From: Iamia sp. SCSIO 61187
GTDB lineage: Bacteria > Actinomycetota > Acidimicrobiia > Acidimicrobiales > Iamiaceae
Direction of reading: 5' to 3'
Length of the DNA: 64,000 nt
Assembly: GCF_019443745.1 (NCBI RefSeq)
Contig: NZ_CP050948.1
Span: 3,538,001-3,602,000, forward strand
The position numbers were made by a program, and so were the translations under genes. Positions 45,462 through 54,087 of this stretch are shown one piece after another (the stretch's first letter is position 1; every line of letters starts with the position of its first letter). The notes beneath the pieces are model-generated. The model saw only the letters and a list, made by a program, of their open reading frames with translations. It ran no database searches and was not told the origin of the DNA.

Positions 45462-47824
45462 GTGGAGCGTCCGTGGACACACCGAGCGTGGTGGGTCAGG
45501 GCCGCCGCCGGGGCGACGCGACCGGCGGCCGCCGCCACCCTCGTCGCCACCGTCGCCCTCGGCGTCCTCGACCTGGCCGACGTCATCTCCGGGACAGGTG
45601 TGCCGGCCGTCAGCTTCACCCTCGCCGGCGCCCTGATCCTCATCGGGGTGGGCAGCCTGGTCGACGGGGAGGAGCAGCTGCGGATCCGCCTCACGGGCCT
45701 GGTCGACGACCTCGACGCCGTGCTCTGGACCAAGGACCCGACGACCTACGAGATCACCTACGTGAGCGGCCGGGCCGCCGCCCTCCTCGGCATCGCCCCC
45801 GAGGGGTGGCGGGCCGACGGGTTCTGGCTCGGCCACATCCACCGCGACGACCGGCTCCGGGTCCTGGAGGAGACCGTCGAGGCCATCGCGGCCCGCCGCG
45901 ACCACGAGGTCGGGTGCCGGATGATCCACGCCGACGGCTCCGAGGTGCACGTCCTCGACCGGGTCACGGTCGTCACCGACGCGTCCGGTCGGGTCGTCGA
46001 GCTCCACGGCGTCACCCTCGACGTCACCCGCCAGCGGTCGATCGAGCAGACCTCGCAGCAGTACGCCGACATCGTCGAGCACATCGACCTGGCCCTGGTC
46101 GTGGCGGCCTGGGACGCCGACGCCACCGGGCCCGGGAGCGACGCCGAGGCCGGGGCGTTCCGGGTCCGGGCCGCCAACCCCGCCTCCGACGGCTACCTCG
46201 CCGGGTCCTGGGCCCGGGCCGGTGGCTGGCTGCTGGTGGAGGCGCTGCCGACCCTCACGCCCCGGCTCGTCGAGCAGCTCCGCGAGGTCAGCCGCTCGGG
46301 GCGGGCCATCCGGCTCGACGACATGGCGATCGGCGACGGCGAGGCCACCCGCAGCGTGACCGTGCAGGGGTTCCGCCTCCCGGGTGACCTGGTGGCCATC
46401 TCGCTCCAGGACACCACCAAGGTGGCCCAGGCCGCCCGCGCCCTGCGGCGCCAGGCCCTCCACGACGCCCTGACCGGGCTCCCCAACCGGGCGTCGCTCG
46501 ACGAGCACCTCCGGGAGACCGTCGGCGAGGGCGAGCGGACGGCCGTGCTGCTCATGGACCTCGACCAGTTCAAGGAGGTCAACGACGCCCTCGGCCACGG
46601 CGTCGGCGACCGCCTGCTCGTCGCCCTGTCCGACCGCCTGGAGGGGCTGCTCCGACCCACCTTCGTGGCCCGGCTCGGCGGCGACGAGTTCGCCATCGTC
46701 CTGAGCGGCCCCGAGGTCGACGAGATGGCCGCCCGGGCCACCGCCGAGCTGGTGACGAGCGCCCTGAGCGAGCCCTTCACCATCGACGAGGTGCGCCTCC
46801 AGACCAACGTCAGCATCGGCATCGCCCTCGTCCCCGACCACGCCTCCGACGCCGACGAGCTCATCCGCCGGGCCGACGTCGCCATGTACGTCGCCAAGCG
46901 GGCCGGCACCGGCCCGGCCGTCTACCGGGCCGACCAGGACCGCTCGAGCGTCGCCCGCCTGACGCTCATCGGCGACCTCCGCGAGGCGGTGCCGACCGGC
47001 CAGCTCGTCCTCCACTACCAGCCCGTCCTCGACCTCCACACCGGCGCCGTCACCCGCACCGAGGCCCTGGTGCGCTGGCAGCACCCCGAGCACGGGCTCG
47101 TCATGCCCGACGACTTCATCGGCCTGGCCGCCCTGTCGGCGCCACCCGGCCCATCGCCCGGTGGGTCATGCGCGAGGCCACGCGGGCCACCGCCGCCCTG
47201 CGGGCCGACGGCCACGACGTCGGCGTCGCCGTCAACCTGTCGGTCCGGAACCTGTTCGACACCGAGCTCCTCGGCGAGCTCGAGCGGGCCCTCGGGGACG
47301 CCGGCCTCGACCCGCGGCACCTCGTCGTCGAGCTGACCGAGAGCGAGATCATGGACGACCCGTCGGTCGCCCTGGCCCAGTTCCGGGCCTCCCAGGCCCT
47401 GGGCGTCGGGACGTCGGTCGACGACTTCGGCACGGGGTACTCGTCGCTGACCTACATCCGGGACCTGCCCCTCACCGAGCTCAAGGTCGACCGCTCGTTC
47501 GTGGCCGACCTGCACCAGCGGGGCGGCGCCTACACGATCGTCCGCTCCATGATCGACCTCGGCCACAACCTGGGGCTCGAGGTGGTGGCCAAGGGGGTCG
47601 AGCACCCCGACGACACCTCCACCCTCGTGCGCCTGGGCTGCGACCGGGCCCAGGGCTACGCCATCGCCCGGCCCATGCCCGAGGCCGACCTGGCCCGCTG
47701 GCTCGACGCCCATGCCAGGGGTGAGCGCACCCGTTGCGGCGGTCGCCAGCCAGCCGGGGTCAGGCTCATCCTGACATTGCGACGCCGGCCGACCGCACAC
47801 CGCCAGCGGTCTGGATGTGCCTGA
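45462..47824 (+). pseudogene. PAS-GGDEF-EAL protein gene with a one-base frameshift in the EAL domain
   Basis: GTG 45462, after a GGAGG Shine-Dalgarno, opens a membrane-anchored protein with two hydrophobic helices near the N-terminus. PAS-like regions cover about residues 90-320. A GGDEF domain follows ([25 protein letters not shown], intact GGDEF near 407), then an EAL domain starting [11 protein letters not shown] with intact EAL near 533. After FIGLAALS the frame is lost; [13 protein letters not shown] continues in another frame to the stop at 47824. One base is missing near 47137. The EAL part has [25 protein letters not shown] and LKVDRSF, but VVAKGVE in place of VVAEGVE. As a whole protein it would make cyclic-di-GMP; hydrolysis is doubtful. 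Confidence 0.85.
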
Positions 47825-47828
47825 CCCC
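47756..47828 (+). repeat. Inverted repeat spanning the end of the GGDEF-EAL frame
   Basis: GGGGTCAGGCTCATCC (47756-47771) pairs with 47813-47828 with one mismatch across a 41-base loop. The left arm also folds alone as GTCAGG-CTCAT-CCTGAC. It shares the GGGGTCAG core with the palindrome at 630. Confidence 0.55.
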
Positions 47829-47904
47829 CTGTCGACCGCCGACCCCGTCCGCAAGGCACCCGATGCGGGGCGAGGGGCCGGGGACCGGTACTTTTCCTGG
47901 CCGT

Positions 47905-49515
47905 ATGAGCGCCTCGACCGACATCGCCGCCCCCGATCTCGCCGCCGCCTCGGCGGCCCTCGACGCCGCCCAGGCGGTCGTCGACGGGGCCGTCGCCGTG
48001 CTCGTCGCCGACGGCATCGACGCCCGCCAGGTGCTGGCCTACGAGGTGGCCCACGCCGCCGCGGCCGTGGCGACCGGCCGCGGCCTGCTCGACTACGGCG
48101 GCAAGGGCGACATCGAGGCCCGCATCACCTGCGCCTTCATCGCCGACGCCATCGGCGACCTCGGCGGCAAGATCTTCGGCCGCGAGGCCGAGTGGGGCGT
48201 CCCCGTCGGCGCCCTCGACGGCACCCGCGACTTCCTCGCCGCGTTCCGCGACCCGGCCTTCCTGGCCTCCATCGACAGCGACGGCCCCCGCCACCTCGAC
48301 GACGACTTCGAGCTCGTCCAGGACACCTTCCGGCGCTTCGCCGAGAAGGAGCTGGCGCCCATCGCCGAGCACATCCACCGCACCAACGGCGACATCCCCG
48401 AGGAGATCATCAGCGGGCTCGCCGAGCTGGGCGCCTTCGGCCTCTCCATCCCGACCGAGTACGGCGGCTACGGGGAGGGCGGCGAGGGCGAGTACATCGG
48501 CATGGTCGTCGCCACCGAGGAGCTGTCCCGGGGCTCGCTCGGCGCCGGCGGCTCGCTCATCACCCGACCCGAGATCCTCGCCCGGGCCCTGATCGCCGGC
48601 GGCACCGAGGAGCAGAAGCAGCACTGGCTCCCGCAGCTCGCCTCGGCCGAGGTCATGAACGCGGTGGCCGTCACCGAGCCCGACTACGGCTCCGACGTCG
48701 CCGGCGTGAAGGTCACCGCCACCCCGACCGAGGGCGGCTGGTTGATCAACGGCGTCAAGACCTGGTGCACCTTCGGCGCCCGCGCCGACGTGCTCCTCCT
48801 CCTCGCCCGCACCGACCCGGACCGCTCCAAGGGCCACCGGGGCCTGTCGATGTTCATCGCCCCCAAGCCGCGGGGCGACGGCCACGGCTTCGAGATCGTC
48901 CAGGAGGCCGGCGACGGCGTCCCCGGCGGCGGGAAGATGGAGGGCCGCCCGATCGACACCATCGGCTACCGGGGCATGCACTCCTACGAGATCGCCCTCG
49001 ACAGCTGGTTCGTCCCGGCCGAGAACCTGATCGGCATGGAGGGCGGCGAGGGGCGCGGCTTCTACTACCAGATGGCCGGCTTCGAGAACGGCCGCATCCA
49101 GACCGCGGCCCGGGCCATCGGCGTCATGCAGGCCGCCTACGAGGCCGCCCGCCAGTACGCGGTCGACCGCAAGGTCTTCGGCCAGCCCATCTCCGAGTAC
49201 CAGCTGACCCAGGCCAAGCTCGGCCGGATGGCCACCGTCATCCAGGCCAGCCGGCAGTTCGCCTACGTCGTCGCCCGGCTGATGGCCAAGGGCGAGGGGG
49301 CCATGGAGGCCACCCTCATCAAGGCCTACGTGTGCAAGGCGGCCGAGTGGGTCACCCGCGAGGCCATGCAGATCCACGGCGGCATGGGCTACGCCGAGGA
49401 GTACGACGTCAGCCGCTACTTCGTCGACGCCCGGGTGCTCAGCATCTTCGAGGGTGCCGACGAGACCCTCTGCATCAAGGTCATCGCCCGCAAGCTCGTC
49501 GCCGACGCCGGCTAG
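47905..49515 (+). CDS. Acyl-CoA dehydrogenase, (2S)-methylsuccinyl-CoA dehydrogenase-like
   Basis: This 536-residue protein is longer than normal acyl-CoA dehydrogenases because of an N-terminal helical domain of about 120 residues (ALDAAQAVVDGAVAVLVADG), as in methylsuccinyl-CoA dehydrogenase of the ethylmalonyl-CoA pathway. The dehydrogenase core shows LVQDTFRRFAEKELAPIAEH, FGLSIPTEYGGYG, NAVAVTEPDYGSDVAGV, TIGYRGMHSYEIALD, and the C-terminal MQIHGGMGYAEEYDVSRYF. The assignment rests on architecture and remembered motifs; it could be another long-form enzyme. TACTTT (47889-47894) ten bases before ATG suggests a very short or absent leader. Confidence 0.8.
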   Translation: MSASTDIAAPDLAAASAALDAAQAVVDGAVAVLVADGIDARQVLAYEVAHAAAAVATGRGLLDYGGKGDIEARITCAFIADAIGDLGGKIFGREAEWGVPVGALDGTRDFLAAFRDPAFLASIDSDGPRHLDDDFELVQDTFRRFAEKELAPIAEHIHRTNGDIPEEIISGLAELGAFGLSIPTEYGGYGEGGEGEYIGMVVATEELSRGSLGAGGSLITRPEILARALIAGGTEEQKQHWLPQLASAEVMNAVAVTEPDYGSDVAGVKVTATPTEGGWLINGVKTWCTFGARADVLLLLARTDPDRSKGHRGLSMFIAPKPRGDGHGFEIVQEAGDGVPGGGKMEGRPIDTIGYRGMHSYEIALDSWFVPAENLIGMEGGEGRGFYYQMAGFENGRIQTAARAIGVMQAAYEAARQYAVDRKVFGQPISEYQLTQAKLGRMATVIQASRQFAYVVARLMAKGEGAMEATLIKAYVCKAAEWVTREAMQIHGGMGYAEEYDVSRYFVDARVLSIFEGADETLCIKVIARKLVADAG

Positions 49516-50183
49516 CCCGGCTCGGCGGCCAGGACGGGGTGCCGTCCGAACCAGCCCGGGAACCGGCGGGCGAGGGCGGGCGCACCCGACACCACGACCC
49601 GGCGGTCGCCCACGGCGGCGGCGAAGGTGATGTCGCCCATCCAGACCTGGGTGAGGGCCCGCAGGTCGGCCTCGACGAGGAGGTCGACCGTGCGCTGGGG
49701 CTCGACGAGGCACAGGTCGACCGCGCCCGGGTCGACGGTGATCCAGTAGCGCTGGACCCGTCGGGCGGACCGCACCCGCAGCTCCACGACCGCCCGGTCG
49801 ACGCCCAGCCCGTCGGCCGCGAGGAAGCGGCGGACGTCCCACAGCAGGAGGTCGGCGTCGAGCTCGTCGGGCCCGTAGGTGCTGCGGGCCCAGCGCTGGG
49901 CCCACCGCCCCAGGCCCTCGACGATGGGGTACAGCTCGAGGCCCGCCTCGGTGAGGTCGTAGGTGACGCCGTCGGGTCCGTCGTGGCGCACGGCGACGCC
50001 GGCGACGACGAGCTCCTTGAGCCGCTTGGAGAGGGTGGCGGGCGGGCAGCCCGGCACCCCCCGCTGGATCTCGCCGAAGCGGCGGCTCCCGCACAGCATC
50101 TCCCGCACCACCAGGACCGCCCATCGGGGGCCGAGGACGTCCGCGGCCTTGGCCACGGGGCAGAACTGGCCGTAGCTGGTCAC
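49512..50183 (-). CDS. HxlR family transcriptional regulator with C-terminal SCP2-like domain
   Basis: This 223-residue protein has an HxlR winged helix at the N-terminus (FCPVAKAADVLGPRWAVLVV, CGSRRFGEIQRGVPGCPPATLSKRLKEL, LTEAGLELYPIV). A C-terminal half of about 100 residues resembles sterol-carrier/SCP2-like domains often attached to actinobacterial HxlR proteins. The Cys near the start of HxlR proteins can sense electrophiles; here FCPV has it. GTG 50183 is preferred to GTG 50201 because TACGGT (plus strand 50190-50195) lies exactly six bases upstream. Its stop overlaps the end of the dehydrogenase gene. The target gene is unknown. Confidence 0.88.
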   Translation of the reverse strand: MTSYGQFCPVAKAADVLGPRWAVLVVREMLCGSRRFGEIQRGVPGCPPATLSKRLKELVVAGVAVRHDGPDGVTYDLTEAGLELYPIVEGLGRWAQRWARSTYGPDELDADLLLWDVRRFLAADGLGVDRAVVELRVRSARRVQRYWITVDPGAVDLCLVEPQRTVDLLVEADLRALTQVWMGDITFAAAVGDRRVVVSGAPALARRFPGWFGRHPVLAAEPG

Positions 50184-50246
50184 GGCGGGACCGTACTTCA
50201 CCTTCTGTAGCGGCGCGTCGGGACCGGGCGGGCGACGATCGCCCCC

Positions 50247-50612
50247 ATGACGAACACCCGCGCTGCCATCAGCCTCACCACCGGCCTCGAGGACCCCGAG
50301 AAGGTCACCGTCGCCTTCCTCGTCGCCGTCGGCGCCGCCGAGTCGGGACGGCCCACGACCATGTTCCTCACCAAGGAGGCGGTCCGCCTCGTGGTCCCCG
50401 GGGTCGCCGTCGGTGTGGCCTGCGAGGGCTGCCCCCCGCTCGCCGACCTGCTGGCCCGCTACACCGCGGCCGGCGGCACCTACCTCGTCTGCCCCATCTG
50501 CATCGCGTCCCGGCAGCTCGACGCCGACGCCTTCATCGACGGCGCCACCCCGGGCGGCACCGTCCAGCTGTGGGAGTGGATCGGCGACGGCGCCACGACC
50601 TTCTCGTACTGA
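50247..50612 (+). CDS. DsrE/DsrF-like family protein
   Basis: This 121-residue protein is small and single-domain: VTVAFLVAVGAAESGRPTTMFLTKEAVRL, then CEGCPPLADLLARY and YLVCPICIASRQLDAD, typical of DsrE-like proteins. Three to four Cys (CEGC, CPIC) are placed where sulfur-relay Cys residues lie, but its biological role is open. It is divergent from the HxlR gene with 63 bases between starts, so the regulator may control it. The leaderless hexamer is not evident here. Confidence 0.82.
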   Translation: MTNTRAAISLTTGLEDPEKVTVAFLVAVGAAESGRPTTMFLTKEAVRLVVPGVAVGVACEGCPPLADLLARYTAAGGTYLVCPICIASRQLDADAFIDGATPGGTVQLWEWIGDGATTFSY

Positions 50613-51368
50613 CTACATCGCCAGGAGCTCGAAGGTCATCGCCGTCGGTGAGCCGAGGCGGGGGCCGGCGGCGGAGAAGAGCTGGCGGAGGAAGCCGCCC
50701 GGGTCGCTCATGGGTCCCGGGCCGAGACCCTGCAGGTAGACCTCGTGGGCGGCGAGGGAGCTGACGGCCCGATCGATGTCGCCCTCGGACACGGGCACGC
50801 CGTGCGTCGGCTGGGGCGAGTTGGCCACCGCCACCCAGCGCACGCCACCCCAGGGCTCGAGCCCGTCGTCCTCGGCGAGCGACCGGAACACCCAGCGGTT
50901 GGCGGCGTCGCGGACGGCGTCGACCACGGCCCGGCCGGTGACGACGTGGTCGGCCATGTTCAACCCGCCGGTGGCGAAGGTCTCCCGGTGGTTCAGGGTG
51001 ATCACCATCTCGGGCCGGACCCGGCGGATGGCGGCGGCGATGTCGGACCGCAGGGCGAGCGAGGGCTCGAGCATGCCGTCGGGGTGGTCGAGGATCTGGA
51101 GGTCGGTCACCCCGACCGCCCCGCAGGCGGCCCGCTGCTCCCGCGCCCGGAGCGGGGCGACCTCCTCGGGCGCCATGGCGTCGATGCCGGCCTCGCCCGC
51201 CGTCACCAGCAGGTAGGCGACCGTCTTGCCCTGGTCGGTCCATCGGGCGACGGCGGCCGACGCCCCGTACTCCATGTCGTCGGGGTGGGCGACGACCGCC
51301 AGCCCGACGTCCCAGTCCTCGGGCACCGGGTCGAGCGGCGGGAGGTCAGCGGGCGGGGCGTCGGCCAT
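50613..51368 (-). CDS. PIG-L family deacetylase
   Basis: This 251-residue zinc-dependent LmbE-like N-acetylglucosaminyl deacetylase has the AHPDDMEYG metal motif near residue 29, an Asp/His pair (ILDHPDGML) and the third ligand in LNMADHVVTGRAVVD. In actinobacteria relatives act in mycothiol synthesis (MshB) and detoxification (Mca); this one is shorter and lacks features to assign it. ATG 51368 has CATGAT six bases upstream, back to back with the VOC gene. Confidence 0.87.
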   Translation of the reverse strand: MADAPPADLPPLDPVPEDWDVGLAVVAHPDDMEYGASAAVARWTDQGKTVAYLLVTAGEAGIDAMAPEEVAPLRAREQRAACGAVGVTDLQILDHPDGMLEPSLALRSDIAAAIRRVRPEMVITLNHRETFATGGLNMADHVVTGRAVVDAVRDAANRWVFRSLAEDDGLEPWGGVRWVAVANSPQPTHGVPVSEGDIDRAVSSLAAHEVYLQGLGPGPMSDPGGFLRQLFSAAGPRLGSPTAMTFELLAM

Positions 51369-51385
51369 CGGAGCATCATGGCCCC

Positions 51386-51766
51386 GTGATCACGGGATAC
51401 CACTCCATCGTCTACTCCGACGACCCCGACGCCACCCGGGCCTTCCTGCGGGACGTCCTGGGGTGGAACCACATCGACGCCGGCGGCGGCTGGCTGATCT
51501 TCAAGACGCCACCCTCGGAGGTCGGGGTCCACCCGACCCGGGGCGAGCACGGCGAGGTCTGGGGCACGATCCCGCACGCCCAGGTGTCGTTGATGTGCGA
51601 CGACCTCGACGCCACCCTCGCCGACCTGCGGGGCCGGGGCGTCGAGGTGTCCGACGACGTGCAGGAGCAGCCCTACGGTCGGTGCGGCACGATCGCCGTC
51701 CCGGGTGCCGGCACCATGATGATCTACCAGCCCCACCACGAGCTCGCCCACGCCCTGCCCGACTGA
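51386..51766 (+). CDS. VOC family (glyoxalase-like) protein
   Basis: This 126-residue vicinal-oxygen-chelate protein has the beta-alpha-beta pattern HSIVYSDDPDATRAFLRDVLGW in the first module and VSLMCDDLDATLADLRGRGVEV in the second, ending GTIAVPGAGTMMIYQPHH. His and Glu metal positions are partly present. It may be a dioxygenase, lyase or antibiotic-binding protein. GTG 51386 has CATCAT (51374-51379) six bases upstream. Its start lies 18 bases from the divergent PIG-L start. Confidence 0.85.
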   Translation: MITGYHSIVYSDDPDATRAFLRDVLGWNHIDAGGGWLIFKTPPSEVGVHPTRGEHGEVWGTIPHAQVSLMCDDLDATLADLRGRGVEVSDDVQEQPYGRCGTIAVPGAGTMMIYQPHHELAHALPD

Positions 51767-51772
51767 AGGGGA

Positions 51773-52198
51773 TCAGCGGGCGGACCGCACCACGGCCGTG
51801 GCGGTCGCGGTGGCGACGACCGTGCCGGCGGCGTCGACCAGGTCGCCGGCGAGGAAGGCGACGGTGCGGCCGCGCCGCACGACCCGGCCGCGGCCGACGA
51901 ACGCACCCGGCCGGGCGGGGGCCAGGAACTGGACGTGGAGGTCGGCGGTGGGCGCCCACTCGCCGGGACCGAGGGTGGCCACCAGGGCCGGCCCCATGGT
52001 GTCGTCCAACATGGCGGCCAGGATGCCGCCCTGGACGTCGCCGGCCGGGTTGCGGAACTCGGGCCGGCCGGTGAAGGCGACCTCGATCGTCCCTGCGTCC
52101 GGATCGATGGTGAGCAGCTCGAAGCCGAGCAGCTCGGCGACGGGTGGCGGATCGGCCCGGCCCTCCATGACGTCCCAGAACGGTCCGGTGCGCTCCAT
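51773..52198 (-). CDS. PaaI-like hot-dog fold thioesterase
   Basis: This 141-residue protein has the PaaI signature GDVQGGILAAMLDDTMGPALVA, with the Asp catalytic position and a Gly-Gly helix. TADLHVQFLAPARPGAFVGRG is the following strand pair. It would hydrolyse acyl-CoA thioesters; the substrate is unknown. ATG 52198 has TAGCGT (plus strand 52206-52211) seven bases upstream. Confidence 0.88.
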   Translation of the reverse strand: MERTGPFWDVMEGRADPPPVAELLGFELLTIDPDAGTIEVAFTGRPEFRNPAGDVQGGILAAMLDDTMGPALVATLGPGEWAPTADLHVQFLAPARPGAFVGRGRVVRRGRTVAFLAGDLVDAAGTVVATATATAVVRSAR

Positions 52199-52226
52199 GG
52201 TGGCGACGCTAGGCGGCAGAGGTGGA

Positions 52227-52817
52227 TCAGTGGGGCGGGGCCGGGTCGTACTGGATGTAGCGGCGGACCTCGGCCGAGCGCTCGGGGGTGGCGAGCCGGG
52301 CGACGAGGGCCAGCGCCATGTCGATCCCGGCGCTGACGCCCGCGGAGGTGATGACGTCGCCGTCGTCGACGTAGCGGTCGTCGGGCCGGACCTCGATCGT
52401 CGGGTCCAGCTCCGCCAGGGTGTCGAGCGAGCCCCAGTGGGTCGTGGCCGGGCGACCGGCGAGCAGGCCGGCGGCGGCGTAGACGAGGGACCCGGTGCAC
52501 ACGCTCGTGGTGATCTCGGCCGCCGCCGCCCAGGCCCGCACCCGGTCGAGGTGGTCGGGGTCCTTCAGCAGCGGGCGGGTGCCCTGACCCCCTGGGTGGA
52601 GGACGATCTCCATGGCCCCGACGTCGGCGGCGCCGTGGTGGGGGACCATCGGGAGCCCCTTCGCCGCGGTGACGGGCCCGCCGTCGACGGTGAAGGTGGT
52701 GACCCGCCACCCGTCGTCGGGCCAGAAGGCGCACCAGGCGGCCAGGACCTCCCACGGCCCGACCGCGTCGAGCTCCTCCACGCCGTCGAAGAGGAGGATC
52801 CCGATCGTCTTGGTCAC
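52227..52817 (-). CDS. DJ-1/PfpI family protein, isonitrile hydratase-like
   Basis: In this 196-residue class I glutamine amidotransferase-like protein, the Cys nucleophile is in TTSVCTGSLVYAAAGLLAG (CTGS elbow) with the conserved early FDGVEELDAVGPWEVL and RPATTHW after the elbow, as in isonitrile hydratase and the sensor domain of GATase1-AraC regulators. There is no C-terminal AraC domain. It may act as hydratase or in protein or nucleotide deglycation. GTG 52817 has TAGCGT (plus strand 52825-52830) seven bases upstream, like its neighbour. Confidence 0.88.
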   Translation of the reverse strand: MTKTIGILLFDGVEELDAVGPWEVLAAWCAFWPDDGWRVTTFTVDGGPVTAAKGLPMVPHHGAADVGAMEIVLHPGGQGTRPLLKDPDHLDRVRAWAAAAEITTSVCTGSLVYAAAGLLAGRPATTHWGSLDTLAELDPTIEVRPDDRYVDDGDVITSAGVSAGIDMALALVARLATPERSAEVRRYIQYDPAPPH

Positions 52818-52886
52818 GGCGGCGACGCTACGCCGCCGCCGACGCCCGGGCAGCCGACGTTCCGGCCATCGTGGCGACGGTTCCGG

Positions 52887-54080
52887 TCAGGCGGCGGGGG
52901 CGACGAGGTCGCCGGGGACGAGCTGCTCGGCGAGCAGGCGGTCGAAGCGGGCGGGGTCGCCGGCGACGAAGCGGCGGCACAGCTCGACGCCCTCGGTGTA
53001 GCAGAAGATGTAGGCCCGCCAGGTCGGGTCGCTGATGAAGGCCACCTGCTTCTCGGCCCGGGCCCTCGGGAGCAGCAGCCACCGCTCGGCCCAGGCCACC
53101 ACCTCGGCGGCCGGTCGGCCGTCGGCGTGGAGCATCAGGGCCAGGTTGCCCCGGGCCTTGCTGACCGACGCCAGGGCGCCGCGGACGGCGGCGGCCTCGT
53201 CGGCGTCGTAGCGGAGGCCCAGGTCGGCGAACAGGGGCGCCATGGCGGCCTCGGTGTCGGGGCCGACGAGCGCCTCGAGGGCGGCGTCGGCCAGGCCCTC
53301 GGCCAGGAGGCACTGCGGCGTCCCCACGAGGAAGATCGACTCCTCGACCTGCCCCCGCCGGCGGACCAGGCCGACCTCCTTGCGGCAGTGCTCGGTGTGG
53401 TGCCCCGGGTAGGCCTCGTGGGCGACGAGGTGGCCCAGGACCAGCGACTGGACCGGCAGGTCGACGTTGATGGCCACCCGGCTGCGCAGGTCGCCGAGGT
53501 AGTAGTTGAAGCCGCTCCACGGCTTGTCGGTCTCGAGCACCCACTCGACCTGCTCGCCGTCGGGGAGCCCGAAGGCGGCGCGGGTGCGCGCCGCGAAGTC
53601 CTCGGCGATGGTGCGGATGGCCTCGTCGAGGCGATCGGGCGGGATGGTGTGGGCCTCGCGCCAGGCGATCACCCGCTCGCGGAGGTCGCCGTCGCCGGGC
53701 AGGGCCTCGGCCAGGCGGCGGTGGGCGGCGGCGAGGGCGTCCTCGGCCACCGGCTCGGGACGGACGCCGTAGCTCGCCTCGACCTCGTCGAGGTAGCCCA
53801 GCGGCTCGCCGGCGAGGCTCCGCCCCACCGTGTGCAGCCCGACCGCCTGGGCCCGCAGCCACGCCCGGCGCCGGCCCTCGACGACGGCGTCGGCGCCCTG
53901 GTCGATGTCGGCGACGAGGCGGGCGGCGTCGGCGACGAGGGCGGGCAGCGGGGTCGGATCGCCGGCCTCGGCCTCGGCCGCCCACGACGGCGGGCCGTAG
54001 TAGGCATCGACGAGCCCGTCGAGGTGGCGGCCGAGCGCCAGCCCCAGGCGGACGTACCGCTCGACGACGTCGGCGCTCAC
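52887..54080 (-). CDS. DUF885-like putative metallopeptidase
   Basis: This 397-residue helical protein has HEAYPGHHTEHCRKE near residue 215, the HExxxGHH-like zinc signature seen in DUF885 proteins, though these are normally 550-600 residues. A second motif LAEGLADAALEAL supplies the downstream Glu. DUF885 members are presumed zinc peptidases. Start GTG 54080 lies 8 bases past the stop of the dienelactone hydrolase gene, so both are one transcript. There is no signal peptide, so it is cytosolic. Confidence 0.75.
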   Translation of the reverse strand: MSADVVERYVRLGLALGRHLDGLVDAYYGPPSWAAEAEAGDPTPLPALVADAARLVADIDQGADAVVEGRRRAWLRAQAVGLHTVGRSLAGEPLGYLDEVEASYGVRPEPVAEDALAAAHRRLAEALPGDGDLRERVIAWREAHTIPPDRLDEAIRTIAEDFAARTRAAFGLPDGEQVEWVLETDKPWSGFNYYLGDLRSRVAINVDLPVQSLVLGHLVAHEAYPGHHTEHCRKEVGLVRRRGQVEESIFLVGTPQCLLAEGLADAALEALVGPDTEAAMAPLFADLGLRYDADEAAAVRGALASVSKARGNLALMLHADGRPAAEVVAWAERWLLLPRARAEKQVAFISDPTWRAYIFCYTEGVELCRRFVAGDPARFDRLLAEQLVPGDLVAPAA

Positions 54081-54087
54081 CGGCCGG

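Noticed and set aside
47817-50210. 797-codon plus-strand open frame over the acyl-CoA dehydrogenase
   Set aside because: Out of frame with the well-conserved dehydrogenase; Arg/Pro-rich without motifs.
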